Source: Sclerodactyla briareus
Taxonomy: Eukaryota; Echinodermata; Holothuroidea; Dendrochirotida; Sclerodactylidae
Direction of reading: 5' to 3'
Length of the DNA stretch: 64,000 bases
NCBI GenBank assembly: GCA_026419785.1
Contig: JAODTK010000178.1
Span: 248,001 to 312,000 of the forward strand
Both the position numbers and the translations under genes were made by a program. This document shows positions 23,494 through 36,059 of the stretch, in pieces. A model generated the notes under the pieces. The model did not search any database. It saw only the letters and a program-made list of their open reading frames with translations, and was not told the origin of the DNA. How positions within the stretch are numbered: the first letter of the stretch is position 1; every line of letters begins with the position of its first letter.

Positions 23494-24794
23494 GTTCGCC
23501 GCCGTAGTCCATCCCCTGCAGACCCTCTAAACTGTACGTTTCTTTCTCGGTTCCCTTACAATCTATTACCTCTTCTTTTCCCCGTACTATCTTCCTGTAT
23601 CTCAGGTGAACTTGGTTTTCTCCGCCGATGCCGATTCTGCATGAAGGTCTCGCACACAAACCTTTCTTCAATCTTGCCTAAAACCTAGTCGCCATGTAGC
23701 GATCTAGGCTGAACACACACTAAAATTCTGCCCAGGCAGATCCTGATCAAACTTATCGAAGGGGCTCACTGTACTTCCCCTCAATCGAACTACACTGGTT
23801 ATGATAATCGGGCTTGCCCTTCGCTAAGTCACGCCTATCTGGTCGCGATTTAAGAAGTCATGCACGAGTGCTTCCGTTTTGGTGTTTGCCATCAGGCTTC
23901 GACCCGGATGACGAAGTGATTGTGTGTGCCCGGAGTCTCTCCGCAAACTAAAGTAGTTTATTCCTCGACGTATAGAATATAACATCACTCGTAGAGCCTG
24001 GGGTAACATGAACTGCTTATGTACTAAGCCGAGAATGAGAGTCCATTCTAGCACAGATTTTTGAGGCAGATAACTTCTGATTAATACACTGCGCGCACAG
24101 GACGTGGCAGTTTATCTCTGCAGCTATAACAGCTCGTGGCGATCAACGTTTACAATACATGCATTAGTGGATCACCAGAGGTACTCTGAAAACCAATTCC
24201 GGAGCTTTGCTAACTAGATTGCCTATACCTGTATCTGCGGAACAGCCCACCATGACAGTTAGTAAATTTCGCTTGATCCTCCGCCTTTATTGGAAACGGT
24301 GACCCATAATTTCACGCGATTCAAGTGTTGCCAATATTTTGGTGTATTCACAACACAGAAACTGCTTTATTCACGGCTTGCCTGACTTTGATAGGCCTCC
24401 TATTTACCGCCATATGCAGCTGAAAAGAGAGGGTTTATGCCTCGATCTTCAACATGATGCTATAAGGAAACCTCAATAACTAGGCCCCACTCTCCATGAT
24501 GTTACGGCAGCTAGAATGTCTTCGATTATTCACAAAAAGCCTTACATTCGCGCTCAACCAATTAATCCGCACAAAACCCTAATCGACACAACTGTATGCT
24601 GGGACTTAGGTACGACACCACCTGAAACGATACGTATATTCGCTCATGCCGACACTTGGGCCTTCATCAGTGTGCTGCCCAGGGAGCCCTTGTCCCGGGA
24701 TCGACTTTTTTTTATTAACGTCCTCCTCGACGAAAGAGTGCAGCGTTACTGTGCCTGCGAGATCATCGAAACTCTGAGATGAAACTCGGTATCA

Positions 24795-24890
24795 TGTCGA
24801 CACGTACGGGGCTCGAACCAGGGACCTCTCGAACACGAGAGGGGGGGGGGGGCACGGCACTATACCAGAGTTATGCCACTCTTGCAACTC
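24795..24890 (-). repeat. tRNA-derived SINE or tRNA pseudogene
   Basis: Minus strand: GAGTGGCATAACTCTGGTAT (A box region), then a G/C12 insertion, CTCTCGTGTTCGAGAGGTCC (stem-loop like an anticodon or variable arm), then CTGGTTCGAGCCCCG (strong B box). The homopolymer interrupts the D arm region, so it is not a functional tRNA. Confidence 0.55.
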
Positions 24891-25140
24891 ACGGATCTTC
24901 TCTTCAACCTCTCCTTTTCAGGAGGATTGGGCAGAATGAAACACACACCGAAAAACAAACAACTGAAACTAGTTTTTGTGTGTCGGGCAGTGATGGGCAG
25001 ATTCCTCACATGAAATAAATAAACATCTTTTACCTCTATTGCCATACTACAGCGAAAGCGGGCCATCACCGCAAGATGATGGCCGGTCCCCTTCTTAGTA
25101 TTGCGGAGGAAAAATAAATCGCTGCAGTAACGCATTAGTG

Positions 25141-25235
25141 CGTGTCTGTCTACCTGTCGGTCTTTTTGTCCGTCTTTCTGTTTGTCGGTCTGTATGTTCA
25201 ATTGCATGTGTCTGTCTATATCTTGTCTGTGCATG
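25141..25235 (+). repeat. Degenerate (GTCT)n simple repeat
   Basis: Interrupted TGTCTGTC/TGTCGGTC units, for example GTGTCTGTCTACCTGTCGGT. Confidence 0.7.
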
Positions 25236-26984
25236 TGATACAGGAGAAGGTATCGCTCCCATACGTAGGTGGTGGGTGCCCCATATAGTGAGCAGATAAT
25301 CTCCATATTGTTTTTGTCGCTGATATAAATAATATTGCGCATCGCGCAGACTTTGGAAGAACATCATAAATGCAAATATCATGGAATCCTATTATCTAGA
25401 CAACTGTATGTCCGAGTTTGGTCATCAAATACTTGGTTATTGTATTGCTGGTCCTCATTTTATTAATAGAGGTCCTACATGTTCCCACTATTATTATTTA
25501 CAGAAAAGCCGTCCATCTGTGGGATCGGATGGACACCTGTTCGATTTGCAGTTCAAAGCTCTACTGACAAGCTATAGTTCAACCTTTCAGGTAAGGTAGC
25601 ACAGAGCCCGTGGCTTCCTTGTTCAGATCACAACCCTGCAGTACGTGTGACCGACCCAACTTGTTATGCACTAACCTATGCATCCTCCAACTGCATTTTG
25701 CTGGAGCATTCTCCAACTCGGGCTGCACATTCGCAAGGCAGTGAGGATGAGTGGTACTGGTATACTGTCTGTGATATACGTGAGGCAAGTGTACTGCCAC
25801 CGAAGGTTGAAGCTCCATTCTGATTTCGGTTAGTTAACTAAACTACAGTCATTACTAAAGGCAGTCATGGATCAATATTTGCAAGAAATTGTATCCGGTT
25901 TTCGCTCAAGCGGCTGCGTTAAGTTGTTATTTAGTGTACTGAGCAAATGAAGGGAGAATTCCCAATATGACCCAAATTCACTTGATTATTTCGATGATTG
26001 AACTGATAGTATTGGGAAAAGATCTCTTGTAGTTTTCTTTTACTTGTTTTATAAACTCTTCAGGGCACCTAACAAGAAGAGTATACCGGAAAAGTTGAAT
26101 TTTTCAAGAAGAGTGAGCTAAACTGTACAGAATCAGCCGCGCAAGCAGAGTAAGACACGCACCACATATACGTTCGAAAACATTAGATGGCTTAAAATTG
26201 GAAATGAAGGTACAAGAATTATTTCAATTTAGTTAATATTTGGCTTAATTCTCGAAAAAAAGAACTGTTCGATTGGGCAATATTTTTAACGGTCGTCTTC
26301 GGCAGAGAAATCCTAACCTCGTGGTATTCGAGTAAATATAGCATTTCAGTGTAGTGATTAGTGTGTTCCCTATTATGACTTCTGGACTCTGGCTTACAGG
26401 GGTCAACTAAAGTCACGTTATCGGTACCTGCGTACTTTAGATATTCATCCATGATTACCTTTAACCACTTTATTAGTTTAATCATTGAAGAATCGGGTTG
26501 AATAATTCTTTCGAAAAGTTACATAACTATAAATAGCATAACGAGTATAGTATTCTTTGAGTATATTGCAGTGTCATTCGTGACGCGCGACACAGAAGAC
26601 CCTGCCAAATACCGGCAGCCGATTAAAAATAGAGTGACTCAGATTTTACCTACGTCACTGCCGAAATCGAAAAATAAAAATCACCGGAGCGTAGAGACGA
26701 TGGCAATTGTTATAGCCGTGCATTCCTCGAAGCTACTGTGCATGACTATATAGGGCCATTTCCTGGGGCTTAGTTGGTAATTGTTATCAGTGGAAAAATG
26801 CGTCATGGTGACGGGTGAGCTCTTTCGTCATAGGGCTCATTCCCTCCATAAGAATTGTATTCTAAAATTGACCACATAACGAGGACTCCTTTCAAAACGT
26901 ATAAGGATAGAAAATGAGCAGAGGGAATTTGACTACATACATACATACAACAGAAGTAGAGGGTGACAGAAAACTCGGTCGTGA

Positions 26985-27635
26985 CATTTATCCGGAGAGT
27001 CGGGGGTTCTGTGGGGTCATGCACTTACCTTGTGACGTTCATCCGAGGAGTCGGGGGAGAGGTGTTTTATGGAGTCACGCTCGGTCGTGACGGTAATCTG
27101 GAGAGTCGGGGGATTCTACGGGGACACTCTTGGTTGTGACGTAGGTCCGAGGAGTGGGGCAGGGGGGTTATGGAGTCATGCTCGGTCGTGATGTTAATGC
27201 TCGGTCGTGACGTTAATCCGGAGAGTCGAAGGGTTTTGTGGGGACCTTCTCGATTGTGACATAGGTCCGAGGAGTTGGGGGGGGGGGGATTATGGAGTAA
27301 TGCTCGGTCGTGACGTTAATCTGGAGAGTCGGGGGTTCTGCGGGGACATCTCGGTTGTGGCGTAGGCTGAGGAGTGGGGCAGGGGGGTTGTGGAGTCATG
27401 CTCGGTCGTGATGTTAATCTGGAGGTTCGTGGGTTCTGTAGGGTTCACTCTCGCCTATGACGTTAATCGAGGAGTCGGAGAAGAGGGTTTTGAGGCGTAA
27501 TGCTCGGTCCGTTGAGTCATCCGGAGAGTCAAAGGGTTATGTGAGTCACGATCAGTCGTGACGTCAATACGGAGAGTCATGGGGTTTGAGGAGTCATACA
27601 CGGCCGTGTTGGTAATCTGGAGAGTCGGTTTTTTG
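26985..27635 (+). repeat. About 110-bp dimeric minisatellite with CRE-like TGACGT motifs
   Basis: The unit has two related halves of about 55 bp: GCTCGGTCGTGACGTTAATC, then (C/T)GGAGAGTCGGGGGTTCTG; and TCTCGGTTGTGACGTAGGTC, then CGAGGAGTGGGGCAGGGGGG. About six dimers occur, drifting at the 3' end. Most halves carry TGACGT; one (about 27558) is the full palindrome TGACGTCA. Confidence 0.85.
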
Positions 27636-28052
27636 TTCTTTGTTGTCGTGATCCTGCGTATGCAATGATGAGGGGATGTATTGATATGGCAATGTACATT
27701 ACAGTACAACGGAAACTTTTTAAAGCGTCTTTCGAAAGACACAAACGCTGCGTCCTAGGGAATGTGCTATGCTCAGGTAGTGAATCCCGACCGAGGGAAG
27801 ATCACGTCGAAAAGAACCTCTACACCGCCAAACAATCAAAAGATACACCTACACCTGCCAAACCAATCCCAAAAGATACACCACACCTGCCAAACCAATC
27901 AAACGCCATTAATAAGATGAAGATTCGAGTTTAAAGTAGTCTTGTATTCAAGGCAGGTCTCCTCACACGGACTAGGACAGGATCCCCTGGCCATGCATTG
28001 GGAACCCGATGAAGCCCATCTATGTACGACCCTGAGGTTCAGTCGTATGTAT

Positions 28053-28084
28053 TATGTATGTATGTATGTATGTATGTATGTATA
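28053..28084 (+). repeat. (TATG)n microsatellite
   Basis: About eight uninterrupted TATG/GTAT units. They create a VCMYVCMYV-like open frame that is not a gene. Confidence 0.95.
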
Positions 28085-28734
28085 TCAGAGAATACAGTAC
28101 TGGGTTACGCATGGTTCAAGGACGCTCTATTAAACAAGAAGGTTTATTTCGTTATATTGGCTGATGCATTTACACGATCGTGCCGATGTGAGATTGACTT
28201 GCATTGAACGATGCTGCACAAGTCGTGTACCGGTCCACGATTTTCACGTTCAGCAGTCTGGAAACTGGATTGTGGAACACGATATTCATTTGTATGTTGT
28301 TCCGAAAGTTATATATTGTAATGATAATTCCAAGTCAGTAGTTAAGACATCAAATGTAAATAATATATTACCGTACTGCGTTCATCTTTCCTTCGGGTGT
28401 GATCAGATTTTATCACTCGTATCTCCTGAAAAAACACGTTCACGTCCATGTCGATTTTTCCGGGTTCTATGTTACCAGTGAGACCTGCAATATAACTGTA
28501 GAAGATTAAGATGCAAAAATAACATAGGATATTTCTGGATCCATCAAAAATGGGGCTGTAAAGGTAAAGTTCCATTGTGACGGACTCGACGGCGGATATT
28601 TTCCGTTTATTCGATTTTGGATATTCTGATCGGTCGCCAAAATGGGGGACAATTCCAGAATTGCCTCAGACTGATCAAGCAGAAATGGTGTGTAGCCTCC
28701 CGTAAGGGGGGTACGAAAACTCAGTTGTGTGGTC

Positions 28735-29050
28735 AAGTCAGAGGTCACCAGAGGCCAAAGTCGAAATCTCGTAAAAAGGTATAGTTCAAGGCAGAACGCT
28801 TGGCCGTCTAACCTGGAATTTGGGTTTATTGCTTCCTAATGTGAAGTTCAAGAACCTTATGTTCTTGGTCAGGTCAGAGGCCAACAGATGTCAAAAGGGG
28901 AAAATCCTGGTAAAACAAGTTGAGTCCAGAATGTCTGATCTGATCTTGTTGATATGAAGTGTGTAGTTTCTCATCATAAGTAAAGGAGGGAACCCAGTTT
29001 TGTCAACGGAAAATGGGAAAATCGTGTGAGAAATGTCATATGTTGCCCAT
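28735..29050 (+). repeat. Diverged copy of the 312-bp AGGTCA family
   Basis: TCAAGTCAGAGGTCACCAGA, GGTCAGGTCAGAGGCCAACA, GTCCAGAATGTCTGATCTG and GTGTGTAGTTTCTCATCATA follow the order of the satellite monomer at 46-51 kb. It represents about one and a half decayed monomers. Confidence 0.7.
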
Positions 29051-30091
29051 AAGAACTGATAAATTCCCATTCGTCTAGTGTCTGGACATAGGTGATCATA
29101 AGTTAGTCATACCCTGTATGCAGTTCTGATTGAAATGTTTAGCCAGTCTCGTTTTGTCCATATATATTTGGGAATAATTCGGTTGTACGCGGGTCTCACA
29201 CATGCGTATGGAACACGAATTGCCTGGGGTGCAAATTATGAAGGATCGATCTTAACTTCTTTGAGATCGTATGTTGGTTTTCACAGGAAGGCGAGCGAGT
29301 GAGTGAAGGCCACTTACCAACCCTCTCATTTACGCCATGGTCCCACAACTAGTATTTAATAGAGGACACATCATCAAGGCCCTAGACTGTTCGATGCACA
29401 CTTCGACAATTGTAGACAAAAATGGAGATTTCTCGGAAGTGAGGTTATTCACTGAGAAAGATAATTGACTCATCTATTCAGGAGAGATTGACTAGACAAT
29501 TAAGGTAACACCATGTAAAACAACGCCCTGACTCTTGCAGCTCTTAGTAGTCTAGTATTGTCACATGCCTCATGCAAAAGTCTTGGACATGTGGAATCTG
29601 TTGACAAGCACTTGAAGCTCTTCCGTTACTGCTTTCGCTAGCTTATACTTTGAATTATTAGGATCATCAGATAGAGCGAGATGATCAGAACGGGGTAACA
29701 TTATGCATTTTTCTATGCCAATAGCATACACGTACACGTGATCGGCAAACAATCTAAGTGAGAATTTTTTTCAGGCGCCATTCCTCGGCCCAGAACGAGC
29801 GTATCACCACAATTACTACACGTTGTGTTCACTGCTGACGGAATCTACTGCTCTTGTTTTTGTTTTTGTTTTGTTTCCTATTCCAAAATAGTCACTCTTG
29901 TAATTTTTGTAGTTAATTCAATTGAGATTTTTTTTTTTTTTCATTGCCCTCGTATGAGGGGAGAATATTCATTACTGAAACCCACGATAATAAAGTATCA
30001 TGTTTCTCGTTGTTTAGTTGACATAGCAAAATAATTTTCTGTCACTAGGTATAAGCTGCAATTGCGTGCATTTTTTGTATTGTCCAAGCCA

Positions 30092-30710
30092 TGGTAATTA
30101 TATCCCCGCAAAACTGTAAATGTTCGGGGAATATTATGGTTTTTGGGGTGTAGCCGCCGTCTCCGCCCCGCGGCCGCAGCCAGACGGAAACTTTAGGCGA
30201 TAGCGCAATATCTCTTTAACGCTTGATCCGATCGAATCTAAACTTTAACACATGTCCGTTCCTACAAAATCTCGGAAGATTTCGAAAGTGGGCTTTACTG
30301 CATGTCTGACGTTCTCTATTTTGCAGGTTTTGAACGAAAACACAGAGTTGGTCCGATTACATTGGAAACTTGATGGGTGGGGACAAAAAAAAATGTCCCG
30401 AAAAACATGACTGGTGATTTCAAGGTCACCGGAGGTCAAATTTGTCGTTTTTCTTGCACAAATACAGAGTTAGTCTGATTTACATGAAACTTGGTGAGTG
30501 GGGACAACAGTTGGTCCCGAAAAAGCATGACAGTAATTTCAAGGTCACCAGAGGTCAAATTTGCGTTTTTATTCGAGATTTTTCTCAACTTTGTAGGATT
30601 CGAACGCAACTTGGAGAATGTGAACTAAAGTTGGGCTTGAACAACAGGCAGAGCATTTCAAAGTCACCAGAGGTCAAAGGCACGAATTTCAATGTGCCTT
30701 CTTCAAACGA
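30092..30710 (+). repeat. Dispersed hairpin-headed AGGTCA repeat, copy A
   Basis: The left end has an imperfect hairpin (ATATCCCCG ... CGGGGAATAT, 30099-30138), then a GC-rich part with GCCGCCGTCTCCGCC, then CTTTAGGCGATAGCGCAATA, CTCTTTAACGCTTGATCCGA and ACATGTCCGTTCC. After this come three tandem units of about 118 bp, each with TTTCAAGGTCACC(G/A)GAGGTCAA (starts near 30419, 30538 and 30657). AGGTCA half-sites are spaced by four bases. The same architecture recurs at 32020 and, inverted, at 59240-59972. Confidence 0.85.
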
Positions 30711-32019
30711 GGTCGGCAAAGGCCATTCTGCGGAGATATACACGTCGTCGCTTTACCCGCCCCGGTCTAGTTTCTATCAGGGATAGAACATCAGATTGTT
30801 GCGTAGTGGCAGGTGTGATGCAACCATGGGATTTAGTAATCTGACTGTGATAATTGGTCCTATTACTCCGTCTACTCGATCTCGTCTCTCTTATCCATGT
30901 GAGAGATAACTTGTAGCCTAGCCATCAGGGGAGTTGCGCCGGGGTAGCAGTATGGGGCATGCCAGTTCATAAATGTTTCCCCACTTGAAAATACCAACTT
31001 TCCACAGAATCTCCTAGTTTTACCCCTCCTATATGCAAGATCCACCAGGAATACAGGCTCTTACATTCTCCAAGTAACTGAGGAGTCGAGGGGACCAATA
31101 GTCTTGAGTTAAGGCGGGTTTGTCATTTCGGCAGGCTCAGCGAACCATCGTATATACAATACGTAGCACATAGCTTACACTGTGGAGCAGAGCCTCAGCT
31201 AGGGTGGCAGTACAGAAATCAAACATAGAGTGAAAAAGAGTCACAGTGGGATGCATCATCAGAGCGTCTTGAAAAAAAAAAAAAAACCCAAGGGGACGGT
31301 AATAAAAAACCACTGCGATCTATTCCAGATTCCACGTGACCCCCGGAACAAGATATATAGGCAGGACGCATCATGCTGCAATATTATTTTTCGTTAAGGA
31401 CATTATTGAATTCGGGCCTACTAAAAGACTATAATGTATAAACAATTCATTGTCATCGGTGGTTGTTTTAATAGATCTATTGATTAAACGAAGAGGCATG
31501 ATTACCACACCTTCACTGGCGTGAAAACTACCACTGTTCTTCACTGGAGGGTCAATGAATGACACACATGCTAACGGTACCAATAAATATGATCAACAGC
31601 AAACACTTATATCGTTTTACCGGAGTGAAAATGGAAATTAGTGGTTGCATGCATAGGGGAAAGCTATCACACTGGCTACACAACTCTGTGGTATATGCTT
31701 ATATGCGTAGTGTAGGCCAAGAACTGTAGAAGTTACGTACGGATTGTTCGTGTTATTCCACAGTCAAAACATTGTATCCACCTCTGCTGTGGATCTAAGA
31801 AGATTGCAGTTGGTTAGTCTGTGTTTCCCTCGTATTAGGCTCCCCACAAAGTTCCGATGATGTACTGACTGTATCATTTTGAGCCGGACGAATTAACCAA
31901 CAAACCAACAGCTCCTCATTGGACTAAGCGTATATCATTGGTAAGACGTAAGCCTAACATCAACTTTAGGGTGTAAAATCAGCCTGTCGCGCCATCCTTC
32001 GTTGGGAGCATGAGGCTAA

Positions 32020-32610
32020 TTTATAGCCCCGCGACACAGTAAGTGTCCGGGGATATTATGGGTTTGGGTGTGTAGGCCGCCGCCGCCGTCCCAGGCTCCG
32101 CCGCCGCCGCCGGAAACTTTAGGCGTAGCGCAATAGCTCTTCAATGCTTTATTCGGTTGATCTGAAACTTGTTAAACATGTCCGCCCTAGTGAAAATCTC
32201 GGATGAGTTCGAAGTGGGCATCACGGCCAATGATGGGGGCGGCTAATCTGCATAATTACGCGAAATTTCAAGTTAGTCGGATGTCAACGAAAGTGGTGGG
32301 TAGGTACCTATAGTTGATCCCGAAAAAATGTAGAGGTCATTTCAAGGTCATCGAAGGTAAAATTTGCGAAATTTGTGCGATTTTCCAAATTTTGTCAGAT
32401 TTGAACGAACCTGTGGGTTAGGAAATTATAGTTGATCCCGAGAAATTTGAAGGTCATTTCAAGGTCATCGGAGGTCAAATTTGCGGAATTTATGCGAATT
32501 TGTCAAATTTGAATGAACCTTGGTGAGTGGGGGCTACATTTGTTCCTCACCAAGTTAGAAGTCATTCAAAAGCAACTCGTGGGTCAAATTTGCATAAATC
32601 TGTGGACCTA
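32020..32610 (+). repeat. Dispersed hairpin-headed AGGTCA repeat, copy B
   Basis: The hairpin ATAGCCCCGCGACAC / GTGTCCGGGGATAT (32023-32056) is followed by a (GCC)n stretch, GGAAACTTTAGGCGTAGCG, ATGTCCGCCCTAGTGAAAAT, and three units of about 115 bp with TTTCAAGGTCATCGGAGGTC near 32339, 32457 and a decayed third near 32570. It is in the same orientation as copy A, 1.9 kb away. No open frame of note, so it is non-autonomous. Confidence 0.85.
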
Positions 32611-32619
32611 TTAACTTCC

Positions 32620-34370
32620 ATGGATAACAAACCAACTGTGGCATTAAGTTCTCTTGGTTTCTGAGCAAAAGGGGGGTGTTGTATGGGGTGTTTAGATACT
32701 TCTTCCCAAGGATTGCTCAAATGCGGGATATTACACGTGGGCGGTTTAACCCGCGAACAAGGTCTAGTCAGTACTGGATAACTGGATAATCTAACACCAT
32801 CACTTCGAGAAGAAAAAAAAAAACATGGCCGAATTTCACTTGCTAGCTAGTCACACTCGCCTCAATTTCTAACCGCGCGCGAGTGATCGTTTGATCGGAG
32901 TAATTTTAGACTCTCACTTCACCTGAATATTCCACAATGTCTCACAGTTAGTTAAGGTATAGGCTAAGTGGAAAAGACCGTGGCTTACGGCAGTTAAAGC
33001 TCGGGACAGGAGGCCGATTGAAGCAGAAAGTACCGTGGTATAATTCCACACGCATCACTTGTTACCTGCCAATTTGCGCTAAACCTATGAACCTGAATAG
33101 TTGGTGTCCCAACCTTGGCAAAACCACGCGAATAGTAGACTATTTAACAATTCTAAATTATTACCGCATTTATGTATAGTGCGTCTGATTTTGTTTTTTG
33201 TTTGTTGGGGTATTTTTTGTTAAAATATGAGCCTCAAGATTGAAAAAGCCTACCTAACTATGTTTCATTTTCGATTCAATATTTTTGGCAGGTTATCACA
33301 AACTGCAGATTTGAAACAAAGAACGTTTCCAGGGGTAGAATATACGTAAACATTGCAATAAACATCTCATTATTCGTGGCGGAGTTCATTGTCTTCTATG
33401 ACCATTTTACTTATATTAGGATGACTGCAGAACCAGACTATAGAACATGCCAAATATAATCGTCAGTGTTTCTATTACGAGGACAGCATGCATCTATTTG
33501 TTTCCGGAACAAAATCCCTGCCACCAGTTGTTAGCGGCCGGCTTGGCTTCACAACACTCACCCCCACCCCTCCCCCCCCCAAAAAAAATCACATTGCTAG
33601 CTAGTACTGTAGCCTACTCCACTGTATTTTCCCATGACCAACCTTGCATGGATTAACATTCGCTCGGCGTCACTACTAAATAAATCTGCTATTTATCGAC
33701 ATTGGGATTTTTGCTGGACTTTTGGGAACGGCTTAACCCGATAGCCCACGCCTGCTTCTTTGTCTCCTCGGCCTGTGCATATATGGGTCACTACACTTCA
33801 TCGGCATCAACCAAAAAATAGGGACCCAGTTCAAATATTAGTTTTTTATCACTTATCCTTCCCTCGGGCAATCGCTGGAATTCCCTGATACTCTTTTCCG
33901 TTACTAGCCTGAAATATGGCAGAAACGCGGAACAAGGCGTACGATCAGGTCCCTCAATTGTATAGGGCTACCAGGCTGTGTCGAATCGAAAATTATTTGC
34001 TTAGCCGTTAGCGTATATAGGCCCTATCATTATATACGGTTATTGGAACCCGAACGTAGGCCACTGTGGGCTGCCTTATTTCCAGAACAGATAAGGCGAC
34101 GGACTTTCAGGTCTCGAAATACTAAAATACGGTTTGGGGTCACGAAAGAGTTTTCTGGGGTCATCGGCCCAGAAGGAATCGTTTGCAGACATCCCGTGGT
34201 ACGGTGATGAAGAGATGAGTAATGATGTCTAAATAATTAATTTCATCAATTTATATAATTTAAAATCGCACCATCTAGAGAGACAATGTTTTCTGTCTTG
34301 CATGCTCGTATTATTCATGCAGAAAAGGGGGGTTCGATGTGGTACTACCCGTTTACCTTTTATTGTCGAA
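32620..34370. other. No feature recognised
   Basis: Contains a C9/A8 junction at 33572-33588 and AT-rich unique-looking sequence. No exon or repeat family was recognised. Confidence 0.45.
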
Positions 34371-34374
34371 TTTT

Positions 34375-34735
34375 ACACACTCAAGTCCTTCACTGGCTGC
34401 CAGTGAAAGCAGTCTAGATTCACAGCTTTATCCTTCAGTGTGTTAAGTGTTTGAAATGTATCGCGCCTCGATATCTTATAGACATGATTAGCAAATCCAG
34501 CCGTCTATAAACAATCTCCCCGTCGCACATTCTCGTATTCTCTTCCTTCCCCCGTATTTTTTTTCCTTCCTTTTTTTGTACAGCGCTTTTGAATGTGAAT
34601 ACAGAATTACGCTATATAAATGCATTTATTATTATTATGATTATTTATTATTATTATTATTAAGTTATTATTATTATTAATTATTATTATTAATATTCAT
34701 TATATTACATTATTAGTATTATTATATAGTATCAC
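34375..34735 (+). mobile_element. LINE 3' end, CR1/L2-like (RT C-terminus, 3' UTR, ATT tail)
   Basis: VLHWLPVK is followed in another frame by CVKCLKCIAPRYLIDMISK and SSRL. This is the 'LHWLPVxxRIxFKxxxLxxKCLxGxAPxYLxDLI' region after the reverse-transcriptase palm of Jockey-superfamily LINEs. It ends with TACAGCGCTTTTGAATGTG, CGCTATATAAATGCA and a (TTA/ATT)n run (34625-34735), the usual CR1/L2-type 3' terminus. 5' truncated at about 34375, with at least one frameshift and one stop. Non-functional. Confidence 0.85.
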
Positions 34736-35508
34736 TGGCCACTCTGATTGCCAGTATTTACTGTAAATTTTACAACAACCCATGACCAGTGTCCAACTGT
34801 TCCGGTTAACACCAGGCTTTATTTCTACCGACCGTGTCTAATCAACTCCAGCTTAACAATAGCTGAATCAATCGCCAAATTACTACGTCGAACAGTTTTT
34901 CCACTGACTTCAACCGCCTGGTCCCCTCCAGCATTTCAACTGGTTTCGAACTGGACTTCGTTTGCTAGGAGTTAAAGGCCGATGGTCATGTGACATATTC
35001 CCTTTGAAGTAGCCCACTGAAAAGAGGACGTATCAGAACCACCCGCCCAAAATTTTGAGGTTCCAGCATAGGCCTTGATAGTTATTTCAATTCGTACTTT
35101 TGAGGAAATTATGTCCTCCGAGTGGAACGATGAAAAGGGCCTTCCATAATAAGATTCCACACAGTGAAAGCGCATTGTTGCGCAATGAAGAAACTACACA
35201 AAAATAGGTTTTCACTTAGAATTATGAGATTATCCTTTAATATAGTTTGTGCTTTTCAAAGTTTTTTATTCGGATCCCATCTTTAGGTTACTGTTCGGGT
35301 TGTACAGGTCTTCAAAACTGAATTTTGTATTACAGGGATCCCGGGGTACCCCGTGGCATGTCTCACAGGGCAATTTGGCAATAGGTAATTTGCCATAATC
35401 GGCACACTCGGATCACTGAATTTGGTCTAGGAGTTCAGCTGCCAAATGTAATGATATATAAAGTAGCCTGCCATAGTCAAGCCCAAGTTACATGACTATT
35501 CGGCCTTT

Positions 35509-35510
35509 CT

Positions 35511-35541
<31 letters not shown>

Positions 35542-35576
35542 TTTTTTATTTAATTTATTTATTTATTTATTTATTT
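35509..35576 (+). repeat. (TTTA)n microsatellite
   Basis: About 15 TTTA units with one interruption (TTTTTTATTTAA) in the middle. Confidence 0.95.
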
Positions 35577-35699
35577 GCTTTTATTAACGTCGATTCTATT
35601 GGTGTAATGCCTAATGTTTTTTGGCATGTGGATGTAGCGAGACAGGTCACATGTTTCCTCTTCCCTAACATTGCTCAGTCCTCGATCCATCTCGAGAAG

Positions 35700-36050
35700 T
35701 AATACGTTAGGGTGGCCGAATGGTAGAAGAGTGTTCGCCTGCAATGCCCGAGGTCCCTGGTTCAAACTCCGGTGTCGTCACAGACACCAACTTTCCCCCC
35801 GCTCCTGTCTCGTCAGAAAGTGGCTGCACACAGTGAGCTCCGTCTGTCGGAATGGGACATAATGGCTATCCCGGAGCAAGGGATTCTCACCCCTGCCTCG
35901 TTCCTCGCCGGTGTCCTTTCCACCACCCAAAACTGGGCTCTACAATTTCGACCAAGAATTCCTTAGTACAGCTAAGCAAAACCTCGGGTGGAAGCTAACA
36001 CGAGGCGCACTCAGTAAGTCCACTCTCGACGTTCGAGATTGAGACAGCTG
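35700..36050 (+). repeat. tRNA-derived SINE
   Basis: GGGTGGCCGAATGGTAGAAG (A box region), TTCGCCTGCAATGCCCGAGG (anticodon-like) and CCTGGTTCAAACTCC (B box) form a tRNA-like head at about 35708-35780. The body is tRNA-unrelated: CCGTCTGTCGGAATGGGACA, TCCTCGCCGGTGTCCTTTCC. The head directly follows the TTTA microsatellite and a poly-purine junction. SINE rather than tRNA because the anticodon stem does not fold cleanly and the body is long. The 3' limit is uncertain. Confidence 0.7.
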
Positions 36051-36059
36051 TACCTACAT

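Larger units (their letters stand above)
23494..26980. other. Upstream of DUOX; no gene recognised
   Basis: This is the 5' flank of DUOX exon 1. No TATA or other clear core promoter was found. It contains a tRNA-like SINE head (24795-24890), a G12 run (24841-24852) and degenerate GTCT repeats (25141-25235). Minus-strand open frames of up to 160 codons across the GTCT repeat have simple-sequence composition (HRQDIDRHMQ-, TDKQKDGQKDRQ-like) and are not credible genes. Confidence 0.5.

Noticed and set aside
24860-25342. 160-codon minus-strand open frame
   Set aside because: Generated by a degenerate GTCT repeat and the flank of a SINE-like head. Composition is simple-sequence.
27941-28207. Small plus-strand frames around 28.0 kb
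   Set aside because: Produced by the TATG microsatellite.
35708-35780. Functional tRNA gene
   Set aside because: A and B boxes are present but the anticodon stem does not form a 5-bp stem with a 7-base loop, and a long tRNA-unrelated body follows.
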